Assembly: GCF_039727615.1 (NCBI RefSeq)
Contig: NZ_CP152474.1
Span: forward strand, 3,038,001-3,102,000
Length of the DNA: 64,000 nucleotides
Source of the DNA: Leclercia sp. S52
GTDB taxonomy: Bacteria > Pseudomonadota > Gammaproteobacteria > Enterobacterales > Enterobacteriaceae
Reading direction: 5' to 3'
Below, piece by piece: positions 29,931 through 42,472 of the stretch. Under the pieces are notes generated by a model. It was not told the DNA's origin and did not search any database. It saw only the letters and a list, made by a program, of their open reading frames with translations. The position numbers were made by a program, and so were the translations under genes. Position 1 is the stretch's first letter; every line of letters starts with the position of its first letter.

Positions 29931-30833
29931 TTAACGCAGCAGGGACAGCATGGTCTGTGGAACCTGGTTGGCCTGGGCCAGAACAGAAGAGCCAGCCTGC
30001 TGCAGGATCTGCGCGCGGGACATGTTGGACACTTCGGTCGCGTAGTCAGAATCCTGAATACGGCTACGGGCAGCGGACAGGTTGTTCACGGTGTTGTTCA
30101 GGTTGGTGATGGTGGACTCGAAACGGTTCTGAGACGCACCCAGCAGGCTACGCTGAGTATCTACCGCTTTGATGGCCGCATCGATGTCTGCCAGAGGAGA
30201 ACCATCGGTAGCACCACCGGAAGTAACGGTACCGCTCAGAACATCAAAACCTTCTGCAGAAGTGGCACGTGCAGTACCGTTCACCAATCCGCCAGTTGCA
30301 CCTGTTGCGCCAGCAGCGTTAAACAGGTTGTAATCGTTGGATTTGCTCAGAGTGATAGAAATAGTTTCGGTATCTTTAGAGCCAACCTGGAATTTGTAGC
30401 TGCTGGAGCCAGTGCCAGTGTCCAGTACTTTGATGCCGTTGAAGTCGGTCTGCTTGGTCACGCGGTTAATCTCTTCCATACGCTGGTTAACTTCAGCCTG
30501 GATAGAGTCAATGTCGGACGCGGAGTTGGAGCTGTTCTGCGCCTGAACGGTCAGGTCACGCACACGCTGCAGGTTGTTGTTGATTTCGCTCAGCGCGCCT
30601 TCAGCAGTCTGCGCCATGGAGATACCGTCGTTGGCGTTACGCGCCGCAACGTTCAGGCCGTTGATGTTGGAGGTGAAGCGGTTAGCAATCGCCTGGCCCG
30701 CAGCGTCATCTTTTGCGCTGTTGATACGCAGACCGGAAGACAGACGCTCGATCGCAGTACCCAGAGTTGACTGAGATTTGCTCAGGTTGTTCTGAGTCAT
30801 CAGAGACAGGGTGTTAGTGTTGATTACTGCCAT
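29931..30833 (-). CDS. fliC: Flagellin (copy 1 of 3)
   Basis: This is a 300-residue flagellin, short compared with about 500 in E. coli K-12, so the outer D2/D3 part is mostly missing. The conserved N-terminal D0/D1 ([20 protein letters not shown]) and C-terminal D1/D0 ([20 protein letters not shown], ending MLSLLR) are complete. The variable centre is about residues 150-235. It differs from copy 2 at roughly 13 positions (for example INRVTK for IDRVTQ). It has its own sigma-28 promoter and terminator. Serine and threonine are frequent in the centre and could be glycan sites. Confidence 0.97.
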   Translation of the reverse strand: MAVINTNTLSLMTQNNLSKSQSTLGTAIERLSSGLRINSAKDDAAGQAIANRFTSNINGLNVAARNANDGISMAQTAEGALSEINNNLQRVRDLTVQAQNSSNSASDIDSIQAEVNQRMEEINRVTKQTDFNGIKVLDTGTGSSSYKFQVGSKDTETISITLSKSNDYNLFNAAGATGATGGLVNGTARATSAEGFDVLSGTVTSGGATDGSPLADIDAAIKAVDTQRSLLGASQNRFESTITNLNNTVNNLSAARSRIQDSDYATEVSNMSRAQILQQAGSSVLAQANQVPQTMLSLLR

Positions 30834-30900
30834 GATAAGTATCCTTCAAATTAGTCATGAGTTACGGCATGCGCCAGTGGCTTCATCGCCTACTCCAGGA

Positions 30901-30927
30901 TTATCGACAGGACACTTTCAAACTTTA
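30901..30927 (-). promoter_or_regulatory. Sigma-28 promoter of flagellin gene 1
   Basis: TAAA, 15 bases, then GTCGATAA on the minus strand (consensus TAAA-N15-GCCGATAA), about 68 bases before the ATG. The -35 side extends to TAAAGTTT. Confidence 0.9.
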
Positions 30928-30971
30928 GTATTTTTAATATGAATATTTTATTTGTTCTTGATTCCCTTTGG

Positions 30972-30999
30972 AAAAAAGCGCTGCCGGACAGCGCTTTTT
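30972..30999 (-). terminator. Terminator of flagellin gene 2
   Basis: AAAAAGCGCTG and CAGCGCTTTTT form an 11-bp stem, with T-rich ends on the minus strand, just after the stop codon. Confidence 0.85.
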
Positions 31000-31014
31000 A
31001 ATCGTATCAGGAGA

Positions 31015-31917
31015 TTAACGCAGCAGGGACAGCATGGTCTGCGGAACCTGGTTGGCCTGGGCCAGCACGGAAGAGCCAGCCTGCTGCAGGATCTGCGCGC
31101 GGGACATGTTGGACACTTCGGTCGCGTAGTCAGAATCCTGGATACGGCTGCGGGCAGCGGACAGGTTGTTCACGGTGTTGTTGAGGTTGGTGATGGTGGA
31201 CTCGAAACGGTTCTGGGATGCACCCAGCAGGCTGCGCTGATTATCAACCGCCTTGATTGCCGCATCGATATCGGCCAGCGGGCTACCGTCGGTGGTACCA
31301 CCGGAAGTCACAGTACCGCTCAGCACGTCGAAACCTTCTGCAGAGGTAGCACGGGCGTTGCCGTTGACCAGTCCACCTGTTGCGCCGGTTGCAGAGCTAG
31401 CGTTAAACAGGTTGTAGTCGTTCGATTTGCTCAGAGTAATGGAGATTTTTTCACCATCTTTAGAACCGACCTGGAAATCATAGCTGGTGCTACCGGTACC
31501 GGTGTCCAGCACCTTGATGCCGTTGAAGTCGGTCTGCTGGGTCACGCGGTCGATCTCTTCCATACGCTGGTTAACTTCAGCCTGGATGGAGTCGATGTCG
31601 GACGCGGAGTTGGAGCTGTTCTGCGCCTGAACGGTCAGGTCACGCACGCGCTGCAGGTTGTTGTTGATTTCGCTCAGCGCGCCTTCAGCAGTCTGCGCCA
31701 GGGAGATCCCGTCGTTGGCGTTACGCGCCGCCACGTTCAGGCCGTTGATGTTGGAGGTGAAGCGGTTAGCAATCGCCTGGCCCGCCGCGTCATCCTTCGC
31801 GCTGTTGATACGCAAGCCGGAAGAGAGACGCTCGATGGCGGTGCCAAGCGTGGACTGAGATTTGCTCAGGTTGTTCTGAGTCATCAGAGACAGGGTGTTC
31901 GTATTGATTACTGCCAT
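31015..31917 (-). CDS. fliC: Flagellin (copy 2 of 3)
   Basis: This is a 300-residue flagellin nearly identical to copy 1. Ends are the same residue for residue, and differences sit mostly at residues 130-235 (TSYDFQVGSKDGEKIS in place of [16 protein letters not shown]). D0 and D1 are complete and the outer domain is minimal. The DNA also stays almost identical over the first and last thirds, which suggests recent duplication or gene conversion. It has its own sigma-28 promoter (31970-31996) and terminator, so it is likely an expressed copy and not a silent cassette. Confidence 0.97.
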   Translation of the reverse strand: MAVINTNTLSLMTQNNLSKSQSTLGTAIERLSSGLRINSAKDDAAGQAIANRFTSNINGLNVAARNANDGISLAQTAEGALSEINNNLQRVRDLTVQAQNSSNSASDIDSIQAEVNQRMEEIDRVTQQTDFNGIKVLDTGTGSTSYDFQVGSKDGEKISITLSKSNDYNLFNASSATGATGGLVNGNARATSAEGFDVLSGTVTSGGTTDGSPLADIDAAIKAVDNQRSLLGASQNRFESTITNLNNTVNNLSAARSRIQDSDYATEVSNMSRAQILQQAGSSVLAQANQVPQTMLSLLR

Positions 31918-31969
31918 GATTAATATCCTTCAAATAAGTTGTGAATCTCACCGTGGAACTTCATACAAG

Positions 31970-31996
31970 TTATCGTCCGGATACATTCAAACTTTA
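31970..31996 (-). promoter_or_regulatory. Sigma-28 promoter of flagellin gene 2
   Basis: TAAA (within TAAAGTTT), 15 bases, then GACGATAA on the minus strand. It is a near-consensus sigma-28 promoter, the same -10 variant as E. coli fliC. Confidence 0.92.
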
Positions 31997-32095
31997 ATGA
32001 TCACCTTAAAAAATTATTGTTAAGCGAATTGATCAACATGCATTAATTAAAATTGCAACCATTGTCTAGCAATTTATTTCAGAGCCATAAATACA

Positions 32096-32120
32096 AAAAG
32101 CGCCGACAAGCGGCGCTTTT
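32096..32120 (-). terminator. Terminator of flagellin gene 3
   Basis: AAAAGCGCCG, loop ACAAG and CGGCGCTTTT form a perfect 10-bp stem after the stop codon, with T residues on the minus strand. Confidence 0.8.
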
Positions 32121-32141
32121 AAGCATGGCGTTAAAAAAGAA

Positions 32142-33074
32142 TTAACGCAGCAGGGACAGCATGGTCTGTGGAACCTGGTTGGCCTGGGCCAGAACAGAAG
32201 AGCCAGCCTGCTGCAGGATCTGCGCGCGGGACATGTTGGACACTTCGGTCGCGTAGTCAGAATCCTGAATACGGCTGCGGGCAGCGGACAGGTTGTTCAC
32301 GGTGTTGTTCAGGTTGGTGATGGTGGACTCGAAACGGTTCTGAGACGCACCCAGCAGGCTACGCTGGTCATCAACCGCTTTGATTGCCGCATCGATGTCT
32401 TTCAGCGGAGTAGTGCCACCTGCTGTACCAGCGGCACCACCAGTAACTTTACCTTTCAGAACGTCGAAACCTTCTGCAGCAGTATTACGCTGTACGTTAT
32501 TAACAAGATCCGTAGCAGTCATAGCTTTAGTGTTCAAGGTCGTACCGGACTGGCCTGCAGCAGCCAGGTTGAAGCTGTCGCTGGAGCTCAGTTTAATAGC
32601 GATAGTTTCAGTATCTTTAGAGCCAACCTGGAAGCTGTAGCTGGTGCTACCTGAACCAGTGTTCAACACTTTGATGCCGTTGAAGTCGGTCTGCTTGGTT
32701 ACACGGTCGATCTCTTCCATACGCTGGTTAACTTCAGCCTGGATGGAGTCGATGTCGGACGCGGAGTTAGAGCTGTTCTGCGCCTGAACGGTCAGGTCAC
32801 GAACGCGCTGTAAGTTGTTGTTGATTTCGCTCAGTGCGCCTTCAGCAGTCTGCGCCAGAGAGATACCGTCGTTGGCGTTACGCGCCGCAACGTTCAGGCC
32901 GTTGATGTTGGAGGTGAAGCGGTTGGCAATCGCCTGGCCCGCAGCGTCATCTTTTGCGCTGTTGATACGAAGGCCGGAGGACAGACGCTCGATTGCGGTA
33001 CCCAGAGTTGACTGAGATTTGCTCAGGTTGTTCTGAGTCATCAGAGACAAGGTGTTAGTATTAATAACAGCCAT
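32142..33074 (-). CDS. fliC: Flagellin (copy 3 of 3, divergent centre)
   Basis: This is a 310-residue flagellin with D0/D1 ends matching the other two copies. Its central part is different, about residues 165-240 (SSDSFNLAAAGQSGTTLNTK, VTGGAAGTAGGTTPLKD). It lies next to fliD in the position of the ancestral fliC and is transcribed divergently from it. The ATG has an AGGAAT ribosome site. A sigma-28 promoter lies at 33139-33165. The three copies together could give filaments of mixed composition or antigenic choice, but no inversion or phase-switch element is visible. Confidence 0.97.
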   Translation of the reverse strand: MAVINTNTLSLMTQNNLSKSQSTLGTAIERLSSGLRINSAKDDAAGQAIANRFTSNINGLNVAARNANDGISLAQTAEGALSEINNNLQRVRDLTVQAQNSSNSASDIDSIQAEVNQRMEEIDRVTKQTDFNGIKVLNTGSGSTSYSFQVGSKDTETIAIKLSSSDSFNLAAAGQSGTTLNTKAMTATDLVNNVQRNTAAEGFDVLKGKVTGGAAGTAGGTTPLKDIDAAIKAVDDQRSLLGASQNRFESTITNLNNTVNNLSAARSRIQDSDYATEVSNMSRAQILQQAGSSVLAQANQVPQTMLSLLR

Positions 33075-33138
33075 GATGTATTCCTTTAAAAGTTTTAGAT
33101 TCAGGCATCTGCCTACGGCTTTCTCACCGCTAACCTGA

Positions 33139-33165
33139 TTATCGACCTCCCCTTCCTAACCTTTA
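33139..33165 (-). promoter_or_regulatory. Sigma-28 promoter of flagellin gene 3
   Basis: TAAA, 15 bases, then GTCGATAA on the minus strand, in the fliC/fliD divergent region. Confidence 0.9.
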
Positions 33166-33247
33166 GGAAAAAGATCATTTTTTTAAAAGGACAAACTGCC
33201 CGATCTTTATCCGCTTTATTTCCGCATTGATAACTGCAAAAAAAAGC

Positions 33248-33274
33248 TAATCTTTTTCCCGCGTCTGCCGATAG
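33248..33274 (+). promoter_or_regulatory. Sigma-28 promoter of fliD
   Basis: TAAT, 15 bases, then GCCGATAG on the plus strand, 38 bases before the fliD ATG. This is a good sigma-28 match with exact spacing and drives fliDST. Confidence 0.85.
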
Positions 33275-33311
33275 AGCATCCAGCGATTGTCACAATAAAG
33301 GATGAAAAAAA

Positions 33312-34715
33312 ATGGCAAGTATCAGTTCACTCGGTGCAGGTACCAGTCTGGATCTCAATTCGTTGTATGACAATTTACAGACAGCGGAACAGACCAAACT
33401 CACGCCAATCACGCAGCAGCAGACTTCCTATAAAGCGAAACTGACTGCATGGGGCGTCGTTCAGACTGCACTGACCAAGTTTCAAACTGCTGCAGACGCG
33501 CTGAAAAACACCTCTGCGATTGCGCAGTCAAAGGTGACCAGTACCAATACCGCATTCAGTGCGACCCTGGCGAGCAGTGCTTCCGCCGGTTCGTACTCGG
33601 TAGAAGTGACCCAGCTGGCAGCCGCGCAGACGCTGCTGAGCCCGAAAGTGGCCAGCAAAGATACCGATCTGGGCGACAGCAGCCTGAGTTCGCGCACTAT
33701 CACCATCACGCAGCCGGGTCAGAAAGATCCGCTGACGGTGACGCTGGCCAGCGACAAAACCAGCCTTGCGGACGTGCGTGATGCGATCAACGCCAAACAA
33801 GGCAGCGTTACCGCCAGCATTATCAAGGCGGATGACAACAGTTACTACCTGTCACTGACCTCACGTGACAGCGGTGTCGCCAATGAAATGACGATCACCA
33901 CCGACGACAGCGAGCTGGCGAAATATATCGGCCACGATCCGCTCGATACATCGACGGGAATGAAGGTTCAGGTCCCTGCCGCGGATGCGATCGTGAAAAT
34001 TAACGGCATCCAGATTACGCGTAGCAGCAACGCTATTACCGATGCTCCGGAAGGCGTAACGCTCAACCTGACCAAGACCAACGTCGGTAGCCCGGAAACG
34101 CTGTCGATTGTAAAAGACAACCAGCCGATGACCGATGCGATTCAGGCGTTTGTCGATGCGTATAACTCGTTGCAGACCACCATCGGCAACCAGACAAAAT
34201 ATACCGCGGTTAAACAGGGTGACGGCGCGCAGGACACCAGCAACGGCGACCTGCTGGGCGATGGCACGCTGCGTAATATCCAGACGCGCCTGCGCTCGGC
34301 GATCTCGTCTACGCAAGGTTCTGGCACGCTGTCGACGCTATCGCAGCTGGGTATTACCCAGGATATTAGCGGCAAGCTGACCGTGGATAGCACCAAGTTA
34401 GGGAAAGCGCTGACCGAAAAGTCTACCGACGTGCTTGCACTGCTGTCCGGTGACGGAAAAACAACCGGCTTAGCGACCCAGACCAGCAACCTGCTGAAAG
34501 ATATGTTAGGGACAGACGGCTCCGTTAAGAACGCCACCGACGGCATTAACAAGACGTTGAAAAACCTGTCCGATCAGTATGACCGTGTTAATACGCAAAT
34601 TACCGCCACTATGGCACGCTATAAAACGCAATTTACCAGTTTGAGTCAGCTGGTTTCCTCTATGGATCAAACCGGAAGCTATCTGACCCAACAGTTCAAT
34701 GCCATGAACAGTTAA
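33312..34715 (+). CDS. fliD: Flagellar filament cap protein FliD (HAP2)
   Basis: FliD forms the pentameric cap that folds incoming flagellin at the filament tip. It is 467 residues, like E. coli. The N-terminal FliD_N domain starts SISSLGAGTSLDLNSLYDNL. The C-terminal FliD_C domain ends with a coiled-coil region (LSDQYDRVNTQITATMARYK) and TQQFNAMNS. It is read divergently from flagellin gene 3. The ATG follows AAGGATG. It is first in fliD-fliS-fliT. Confidence 0.97.
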   Translation: MASISSLGAGTSLDLNSLYDNLQTAEQTKLTPITQQQTSYKAKLTAWGVVQTALTKFQTAADALKNTSAIAQSKVTSTNTAFSATLASSASAGSYSVEVTQLAAAQTLLSPKVASKDTDLGDSSLSSRTITITQPGQKDPLTVTLASDKTSLADVRDAINAKQGSVTASIIKADDNSYYLSLTSRDSGVANEMTITTDDSELAKYIGHDPLDTSTGMKVQVPAADAIVKINGIQITRSSNAITDAPEGVTLNLTKTNVGSPETLSIVKDNQPMTDAIQAFVDAYNSLQTTIGNQTKYTAVKQGDGAQDTSNGDLLGDGTLRNIQTRLRSAISSTQGSGTLSTLSQLGITQDISGKLTVDSTKLGKALTEKSTDVLALLSGDGKTTGLATQTSNLLKDMLGTDGSVKNATDGINKTLKNLSDQYDRVNTQITATMARYKTQFTSLSQLVSSMDQTGSYLTQQFNAMNS

Positions 34716-34739
34716 TGAATGATGAGTTGAGGTTTTAAG

Positions 34740-35150
34740 ATGTATACAAAATCGGGAATTCAGGCCTATGCGCAGGTAAGCGTTGAGAGTGCCGTCCTGA
34801 GTGCCAGCCCGCATCAACTGGTGGTTTTACTTTTTGATGGCGCGTTAAGCGCCATGAAAAAGGCCATGATTTTGATTGAGCAAGGGGACATTCCCGGTAA
34901 AGGGCAGGCGCTGGGAAAAGCCATCAACATTATCAGTAACGGTCTGCAGTCAGGGCTGAATCACGAGATTGGTGGCGAGTTGACCACCAATCTCGACAGC
35001 CTCTACGACTATATGACGCGGCGTCTTTTACAGGCCAATATCCATAATGATATTGACGCCATTAATGAAGTGGTGGAGTTGCTGAACAACATCGCGGATG
35101 CCTGGAAAGAGATAGGACCCAATTCTCAACATATGCGGGACAATTACTAA
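34740..35150 (+). CDS. fliS: Flagellin export chaperone FliS
   Basis: FliS binds the disordered C-terminus of newly made flagellin, stops it polymerising in the cytoplasm and hands it to FlhA. The 136-residue protein is all helical, with typical motifs SPHQLVVLLFDGALSAMKKA and LYDYMTRRLLQANIHND. It lies 24 bases after fliD. Its stop overlaps the fliT start (TAATG). With three flagellin genes in the locus and one fliS, this copy presumably serves all of them. Confidence 0.97.
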   Translation: MYTKSGIQAYAQVSVESAVLSASPHQLVVLLFDGALSAMKKAMILIEQGDIPGKGQALGKAINIISNGLQSGLNHEIGGELTTNLDSLYDYMTRRLLQANIHNDIDAINEVVELLNNIADAWKEIGPNSQHMRDNY

Positions 35151-35509
35151 TGGAAGCCAATCTGGGATTGCTCCAACACTATCAGCAGCTGTTAACCACC
35201 AGCGCCGCGATGCTGGCTATGTCAAAATCAGGGCGTTGGGATGAGCTTATTACCTTTGAAGTGAAATACCTGAGCGCCGTTGAAAAGCTGACCCAGTTCC
35301 AGGATGCGAATGAGATTGCGCCGCACGTGCAGGCGCAAATTCGCCCGATGCTGAGACAGATCATCGATAACGAAATTGAGCTGAAGGCCTTGCTGCAGCA
35401 GCGTATGGACGAGCTGAGAACTTTGGTTGGGCACTCCTCCCGACAACATAATCTGAATGCAACTTATGGACGTCTTTCTGGCAATATTCTTTTCCCCGCC
35501 GATCTCTAA
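35150..35509 (+). CDS. fliT: Flagellar chaperone and regulator FliT
   Basis: FliT is the export chaperone for FliD. When freed after FliD export it binds FlhD4C2 and lowers class 2 flagellar transcription. The 119-residue protein is helical (LLQHYQQLLTTSAAMLAMSKSG near its N-terminus, cut here to its core LLQHYQQLLTTSAAML). The C-terminus is charged. It is translationally coupled to fliS. The gap to amyA (102 bases) has no strong terminator. Confidence 0.95.
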   Translation: MEANLGLLQHYQQLLTTSAAMLAMSKSGRWDELITFEVKYLSAVEKLTQFQDANEIAPHVQAQIRPMLRQIIDNEIELKALLQQRMDELRTLVGHSSRQHNLNATYGRLSGNILFPADL

Positions 35510-35611
35510 TCCGGGGATGATGACGGGCGGGTGAATATATTTCGTTATTTCACCCGCTAACTTCCTCCGCCTCGCTCATACTGTCTGTGTTCTTAAACTG
35601 GAGCACGGAAG

Positions 35612-37100
35612 ATGAAAAACCCCACTCTCTTGCAGTTCTTCCACTGGTATTACCCTGAAGGCAGTCAACTCTGGCCAGAAGTCGCCGAGCGCGCCGACCT
35701 TTTAAACGATATCGGTATCAACATGGTCTGGCTGCCCCCGGCGTACAAAGGAGCTTCCGGTGGTTACTCTGTCGGTTACGACTCCTACGATCTTTTCGAT
35801 CTGGGGGGAGTTCGATCAAAAAGGATCTATTCCCACCAAATACGGTGACAAAAACCAGCTGCTGGCCGCTATCGGGGCGTTAAAACGCAACGACATCGCG
35901 GTGCTGATGGACGTGGTGGTCAACCATAAAATGGGTGCCGATGAGAAAGAGGCCATCCGCGTTCAGCGGGTCAACGCCGACGATCGCAATCAGATCCACG
36001 ACGAGATTGTTGAATGCGAAGCCTGGACCCGCTACACCTTCCCGGTGCGGGCCGGAAAGTACTCGGAGTTTGTCTGGGATTACAAATGCTTCAGCGGCAT
36101 CGATCATATCGAAAACCCCGATGAAGACGGCATCTACAAGATCGTCAATGACTACACCGGCGATGGTTGGAACGATCAGGTCGATAATGAGTTGGGGAAC
36201 TTTGATTACCTGATGGGCGAGAACATCGATTTTCGTAACCGTGCGGTAACCGAGGAGATCAAATACTGGGCGCGCTGGCTGATGGAACAGACCCAGTGCG
36301 ACGGCTTCCGTCTGGATGCGGTGAAACATATTCCGGCATGGTTCTATAAAGAGTGGATCGAGCACGTGCAGGAAGTCGCGCCGAAACCGCTGTTTATCGT
36401 GGCGGAATACTGGTCGCCCGATGTCGATAAACTGCAGCAGTATATCGATCAGGTAGACGGCAAAACCATGCTGTTTGACGCCCCGCTGCACATGAAGTTT
36501 CACGAAGCCTCGCTGCAGGGACGTGATTACGACATGAGCCAGATCTTCACCGGCACGCTGGTCGAGGCCGACCCCTTCCACGCGGTGACGCTGGTGGCGA
36601 ACCACGACACCCAGCCGTTACAGGCCCTGGAGGCCCCGGTCGAAGCCTGGTTTAAACCGCTGGCCTATGCCCTGATTTTGCTGCGTGAAAACGGGGTACC
36701 GAGCGTCTTCTATCCCGATCTGTACGGGGCGAGCTATGACGATACCGGCGGTGACGGCGAGACGTATCACATCGACATGCCGGTGATTGAGCAGCTCGAC
36801 CAGCTGATCCTTGCCCGCCAGCGGTTTGCCCACGGCATTCAGACCCTGTGGTTCGATCACCCTAACTGCATTGCCTTCAGCCGCAGCGGCACCGAGGAAG
36901 ATCCGGGCTGCGTGGTGGTGCTCTCTAACGGCGACGAGGGTGAAAAGACGATTACGCTGGGTGAGAACTACGGCAATAAAAGCTGGAAAGATTTCCTTGG
37001 CAACCGCGAAGAGAGTGTGACGACCGACGAAACCGGCACCGGGGTGTTTACCTGCAACGGCGGCAGCGTCAGCGTGTGGGTCCTGGAAGAGGTGTTGTAA
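35612..37100 (+). CDS. amyA: Cytoplasmic alpha-amylase AmyA, frame broken by one extra G
   Basis: AmyA is the cytoplasmic alpha-amylase (GH13) that cleaves maltodextrins and glycogen. There is no signal peptide. As given, the frame breaks at six G (35812-35817). With five, FDLGEFDQKG joins the halves into exactly 495 residues, the E. coli length. Catalytic residues are visible: the nucleophile Asp in [11 protein letters not shown], the acid Glu in [10 protein letters not shown] and the third Asp in LVANHDTQP. Its place after fliDST is conserved. The start ATG has GGAAG before it. A sequencing error is the likely cause of the break. Confidence 0.92.
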
Positions 37101-37106
37101 AGGGTA

Positions 37107-37141
37107 GGAAGCCGGGCGGCGCTACGCTTGCCCGGCCGACA
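37107..37141. repeat. REP-type palindrome between amyA and yedD
   Basis: GCCGGGC at 37111 and GCCCGGCC ending at 37137 form an imperfect stem around GGCGCTACGCTT. It is like enterobacterial REP/BIME units (GCCGG...CCGGC followed by ACA). It lies between convergent stop codons, the usual place for REP. Confidence 0.7.
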
Positions 37142-37146
37142 ATCAC

Positions 37147-37563
37147 TTACGGCAGCTTGCTGTCGAGCGGATTTTTGCTGAGGTAGTTCGCACAATCGAC
37201 GGTCGGACGATCGACACGCTGGAGGATCATCCCGTCATACTCGATGGCGCTACCTTCCCGATCCAGCGGATAGATATCCAGCTTGCGGGTGACGTTATAA
37301 AAATCATCCGAGCGCAGCATGATTTTCCCCGGCACGGCCACCACGCGCTGCCACTGACGGCAGTCCAGGGTGTCGCCTTCTTGCGTCACCACCAGCGTGG
37401 CGATGGCTTCCGGGCTGACCATTTTGCTTTGCGGCCCTTTCGACTGCCAGTACCCTGCCAGTTCAGCCGGGACGGGATGCTTGATCACGTCCTGGTATCT
37501 GTCGACCTGCACACATCCGGTTAACGCCAGCAGCCCCGCGATAATTGCTATTTTTTTCATCAT
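37147..37563 (-). CDS. yedD: Lipoprotein YedD
   Basis: This is a small lipoprotein of about 138 residues. The signal ends in the lipobox LTGC, with Cys at residue 17, so it should be lipidated, and the +2 residue is Val. The mature part has conserved cysteines (DTLDCRQWQ and TVDCANYL) that might pair. Two adjacent ATG codons at 37563 and 37560 are possible starts, and the second has the better ribosome spacing. Function unknown, though its place after amyA is conserved. The usual yedE-yedF neighbours are missing here. Confidence 0.9.
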   Translation of the reverse strand: MMKKIAIIAGLLALTGCVQVDRYQDVIKHPVPAELAGYWQSKGPQSKMVSPEAIATLVVTQEGDTLDCRQWQRVVAVPGKIMLRSDDFYNVTRKLDIYPLDREGSAIEYDGMILQRVDRPTVDCANYLSKNPLDSKLP

Positions 37564-37798
37564 TGTTCCGTCTACGGAGAAAAAAATAGTGTGGCATTAA
37601 AGCCATAAAGGCGCCACCCTTTCACTGTAAGAGTAAGAAGAGCACATAAGTAATCGACCTTACATCCGAACAGACAATACCGGGAGCAGTAATGTACACC
37701 TTAATGTATTCGCTCATTTGCCCATTTTTAATGCGTTTATAATTTGGTTTTGTGTTCGCTTCAATATCAGTACAAATAGATCTCATAGGACTTGCCGC

Positions 37799-38392
37799 AT
37801 GAATCACAATCCATTTAACCCGGGTTATTTTAGCGAAAATGAACTTAAGGAATTTGGTTTCAAGTCAGTGGGTAAAAACGTGTTGATAGCTAAAAACTGT
37901 ACAATCATTGGCTTAGAAAACATTTCTATTGGAGACAATGTGCGTATTGATGGTTTTAGTACTATCACTGCGACGCAGCCAGGTTATATGGATATCGGCT
38001 CATATGTTCATATAGGTGGATACTGTGCGATTTTTGCAGGAGCCGGGGTCGTAATGAAGGACTTCAGCGGCTTATCTCAAGGTGTGAAAATTTATTCTAC
38101 AAGCGATGATTACAGTGGCTCAGTTATGACAAATCCAACTGTTCCTGTTGAATACACTGGTGTTATACGTAAGCCAGTAAGTCTCGAAAAACATGCAATT
38201 GTTGGTTCTCAAACTATTGTTATGCCTGGCGTTGTTGTTGCTGAAGGATGTGCTATTGGTGCAAATTCATTAATAACAAAAAGTACTGAATGCTGGTCAA
38301 TATATTTTGGCTCACCCGCAAAAAAGCTAAAAGGCCGTAGCCAGAACATAATAAACCTTGAAAATCAACTAATTAATAAGAACAACGGCTGA
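37799..38392 (+). CDS. Hexapeptide-repeat acetyltransferase
   Basis: This is a 197-residue left-handed beta-helix acyltransferase. Repeats of the [LIV]GxxxxI type run through GKNVLIAKNCTIIGL, ISIGDNVRIDGF, MDIGSYVHIGGYCAIFAG and AIVGSQTIVMPGVVVAEG. The C-terminal SIYFGSPAKKLKGR is typical of sugar O- or N-acetyltransferases (WbbJ, FdtC, MaaT). I chose ATG at 37799, which has AGGA before it. A longer frame to 37718 is less likely. The gene is clearly more AT-rich than its neighbours and replaces yedE/yedF and others, a sign of horizontal transfer. A role in flagellar or surface-sugar acetylation is inferred from context. Confidence 0.82.
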   Translation: MNHNPFNPGYFSENELKEFGFKSVGKNVLIAKNCTIIGLENISIGDNVRIDGFSTITATQPGYMDIGSYVHIGGYCAIFAGAGVVMKDFSGLSQGVKIYSTSDDYSGSVMTNPTVPVEYTGVIRKPVSLEKHAIVGSQTIVMPGVVVAEGCAIGANSLITKSTECWSIYFGSPAKKLKGRSQNIINLENQLINKNNG

Positions 38393-38494
38393 GTTAGATA
38401 GATACAATTTAGAAATAAGCCAATAAGTTCAGTTTCGCCTTCCCTCCAGTAAAACGAACAAATCGCACAATTCAGTGGACGAGTTCTTCGCTAA

Positions 38495-38520
38495 TCCCGG
38501 CATTCGAGTCCATGCCGGGA
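38495..38520. repeat. Inverted repeat downstream of fliE
   Basis: TCCCGGCAT and ATGCCGGGA form a 9-bp stem with an 8-base loop between the acetyltransferase and fliE stop codons. There is no T-tract. It could serve as a weak terminator for both convergent genes. Confidence 0.45.
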
Positions 38521-38547
38521 ATTACCGGGAAGTTAGCTCTGCCAACG

Positions 38548-38862
38548 CTAAACCTGCATGCTCATAACGTCCTGATAGGCCTGCATCAGTTTATTACGCA
38601 CCTGAATGCCCATCTGCATCGATACCGAGGCTTTTTGCAAATCGGTCATCACATCGTTGAGACCAATGCCCGGCGCGCCCATGGTGAATTTTTCACCCTG
38701 CACGCGCGCCGCGGTTTGCGTGTCGCTGATCCGGTCCAGCGCCGCATGCAGCTGACCCGCGAAGCTGACGGTGGACTGCACGTCAGCCACGTTCTGATTA
38801 CGGGCGGTCATTGCCGTTGACTGCAACTGGCTAATGACGCTTTCAATCCCCTGTATTGCCAT
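38548..38862 (-). CDS. fliE: Flagellar basal-body protein FliE
   Basis: FliE joins the MS ring (FliF) to the rod and is the first substrate exported by the flagellar type III apparatus. The 104-residue protein is the usual length. It has the N-terminal [14 protein letters not shown] and the rod-type C-terminus [20 protein letters not shown]. It is a single gene transcribed divergently from fliF. The 227-base gap should hold the FlhDC-dependent class 2 promoters of both, which I cannot map with confidence. Confidence 0.97.
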   Translation of the reverse strand: MAIQGIESVISQLQSTAMTARNQNVADVQSTVSFAGQLHAALDRISDTQTAARVQGEKFTMGAPGIGLNDVMTDLQKASVSMQMGIQVRNKLMQAYQDVMSMQV

Positions 38863-39089
38863 GACTTTCCCCTGATGGATTTTTACGCGCTCAAGAGTAC
38901 CAGCCTGTCAATGAGATAAAGGCGCTAAATAGCATGAAAAAACCAGGTTATTTGACGCATAGAAATTCCCGTTTCATCAAATAATGGCACAGCCATGATT
39001 ATGGAATTTTTGTTGTGTTTGCCGACCCGGGAGCCTGTTTTGTTTCTCCACACGAATAATGTAATCCACGATGAGTCACGAGGTGCGCA

Positions 39090-42471
<3,382 letters not shown>

Positions 42472-42472
<1 letters not shown>

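Noticed and set aside
30952..31923. Long plus-strand open frame (323 codons) over flagellin gene 2
   Set aside because: It is exactly antisense to fliC and arises from the GC-biased third codon positions. There is no ribosome site or family match.
29931..33074. CRISPR array or mobile-element repeat
   Set aside because: The long repeats here are three homologous flagellin genes. There are no spacers, Cas genes, transposase or terminal repeats. No CRISPR array is seen anywhere in the window.
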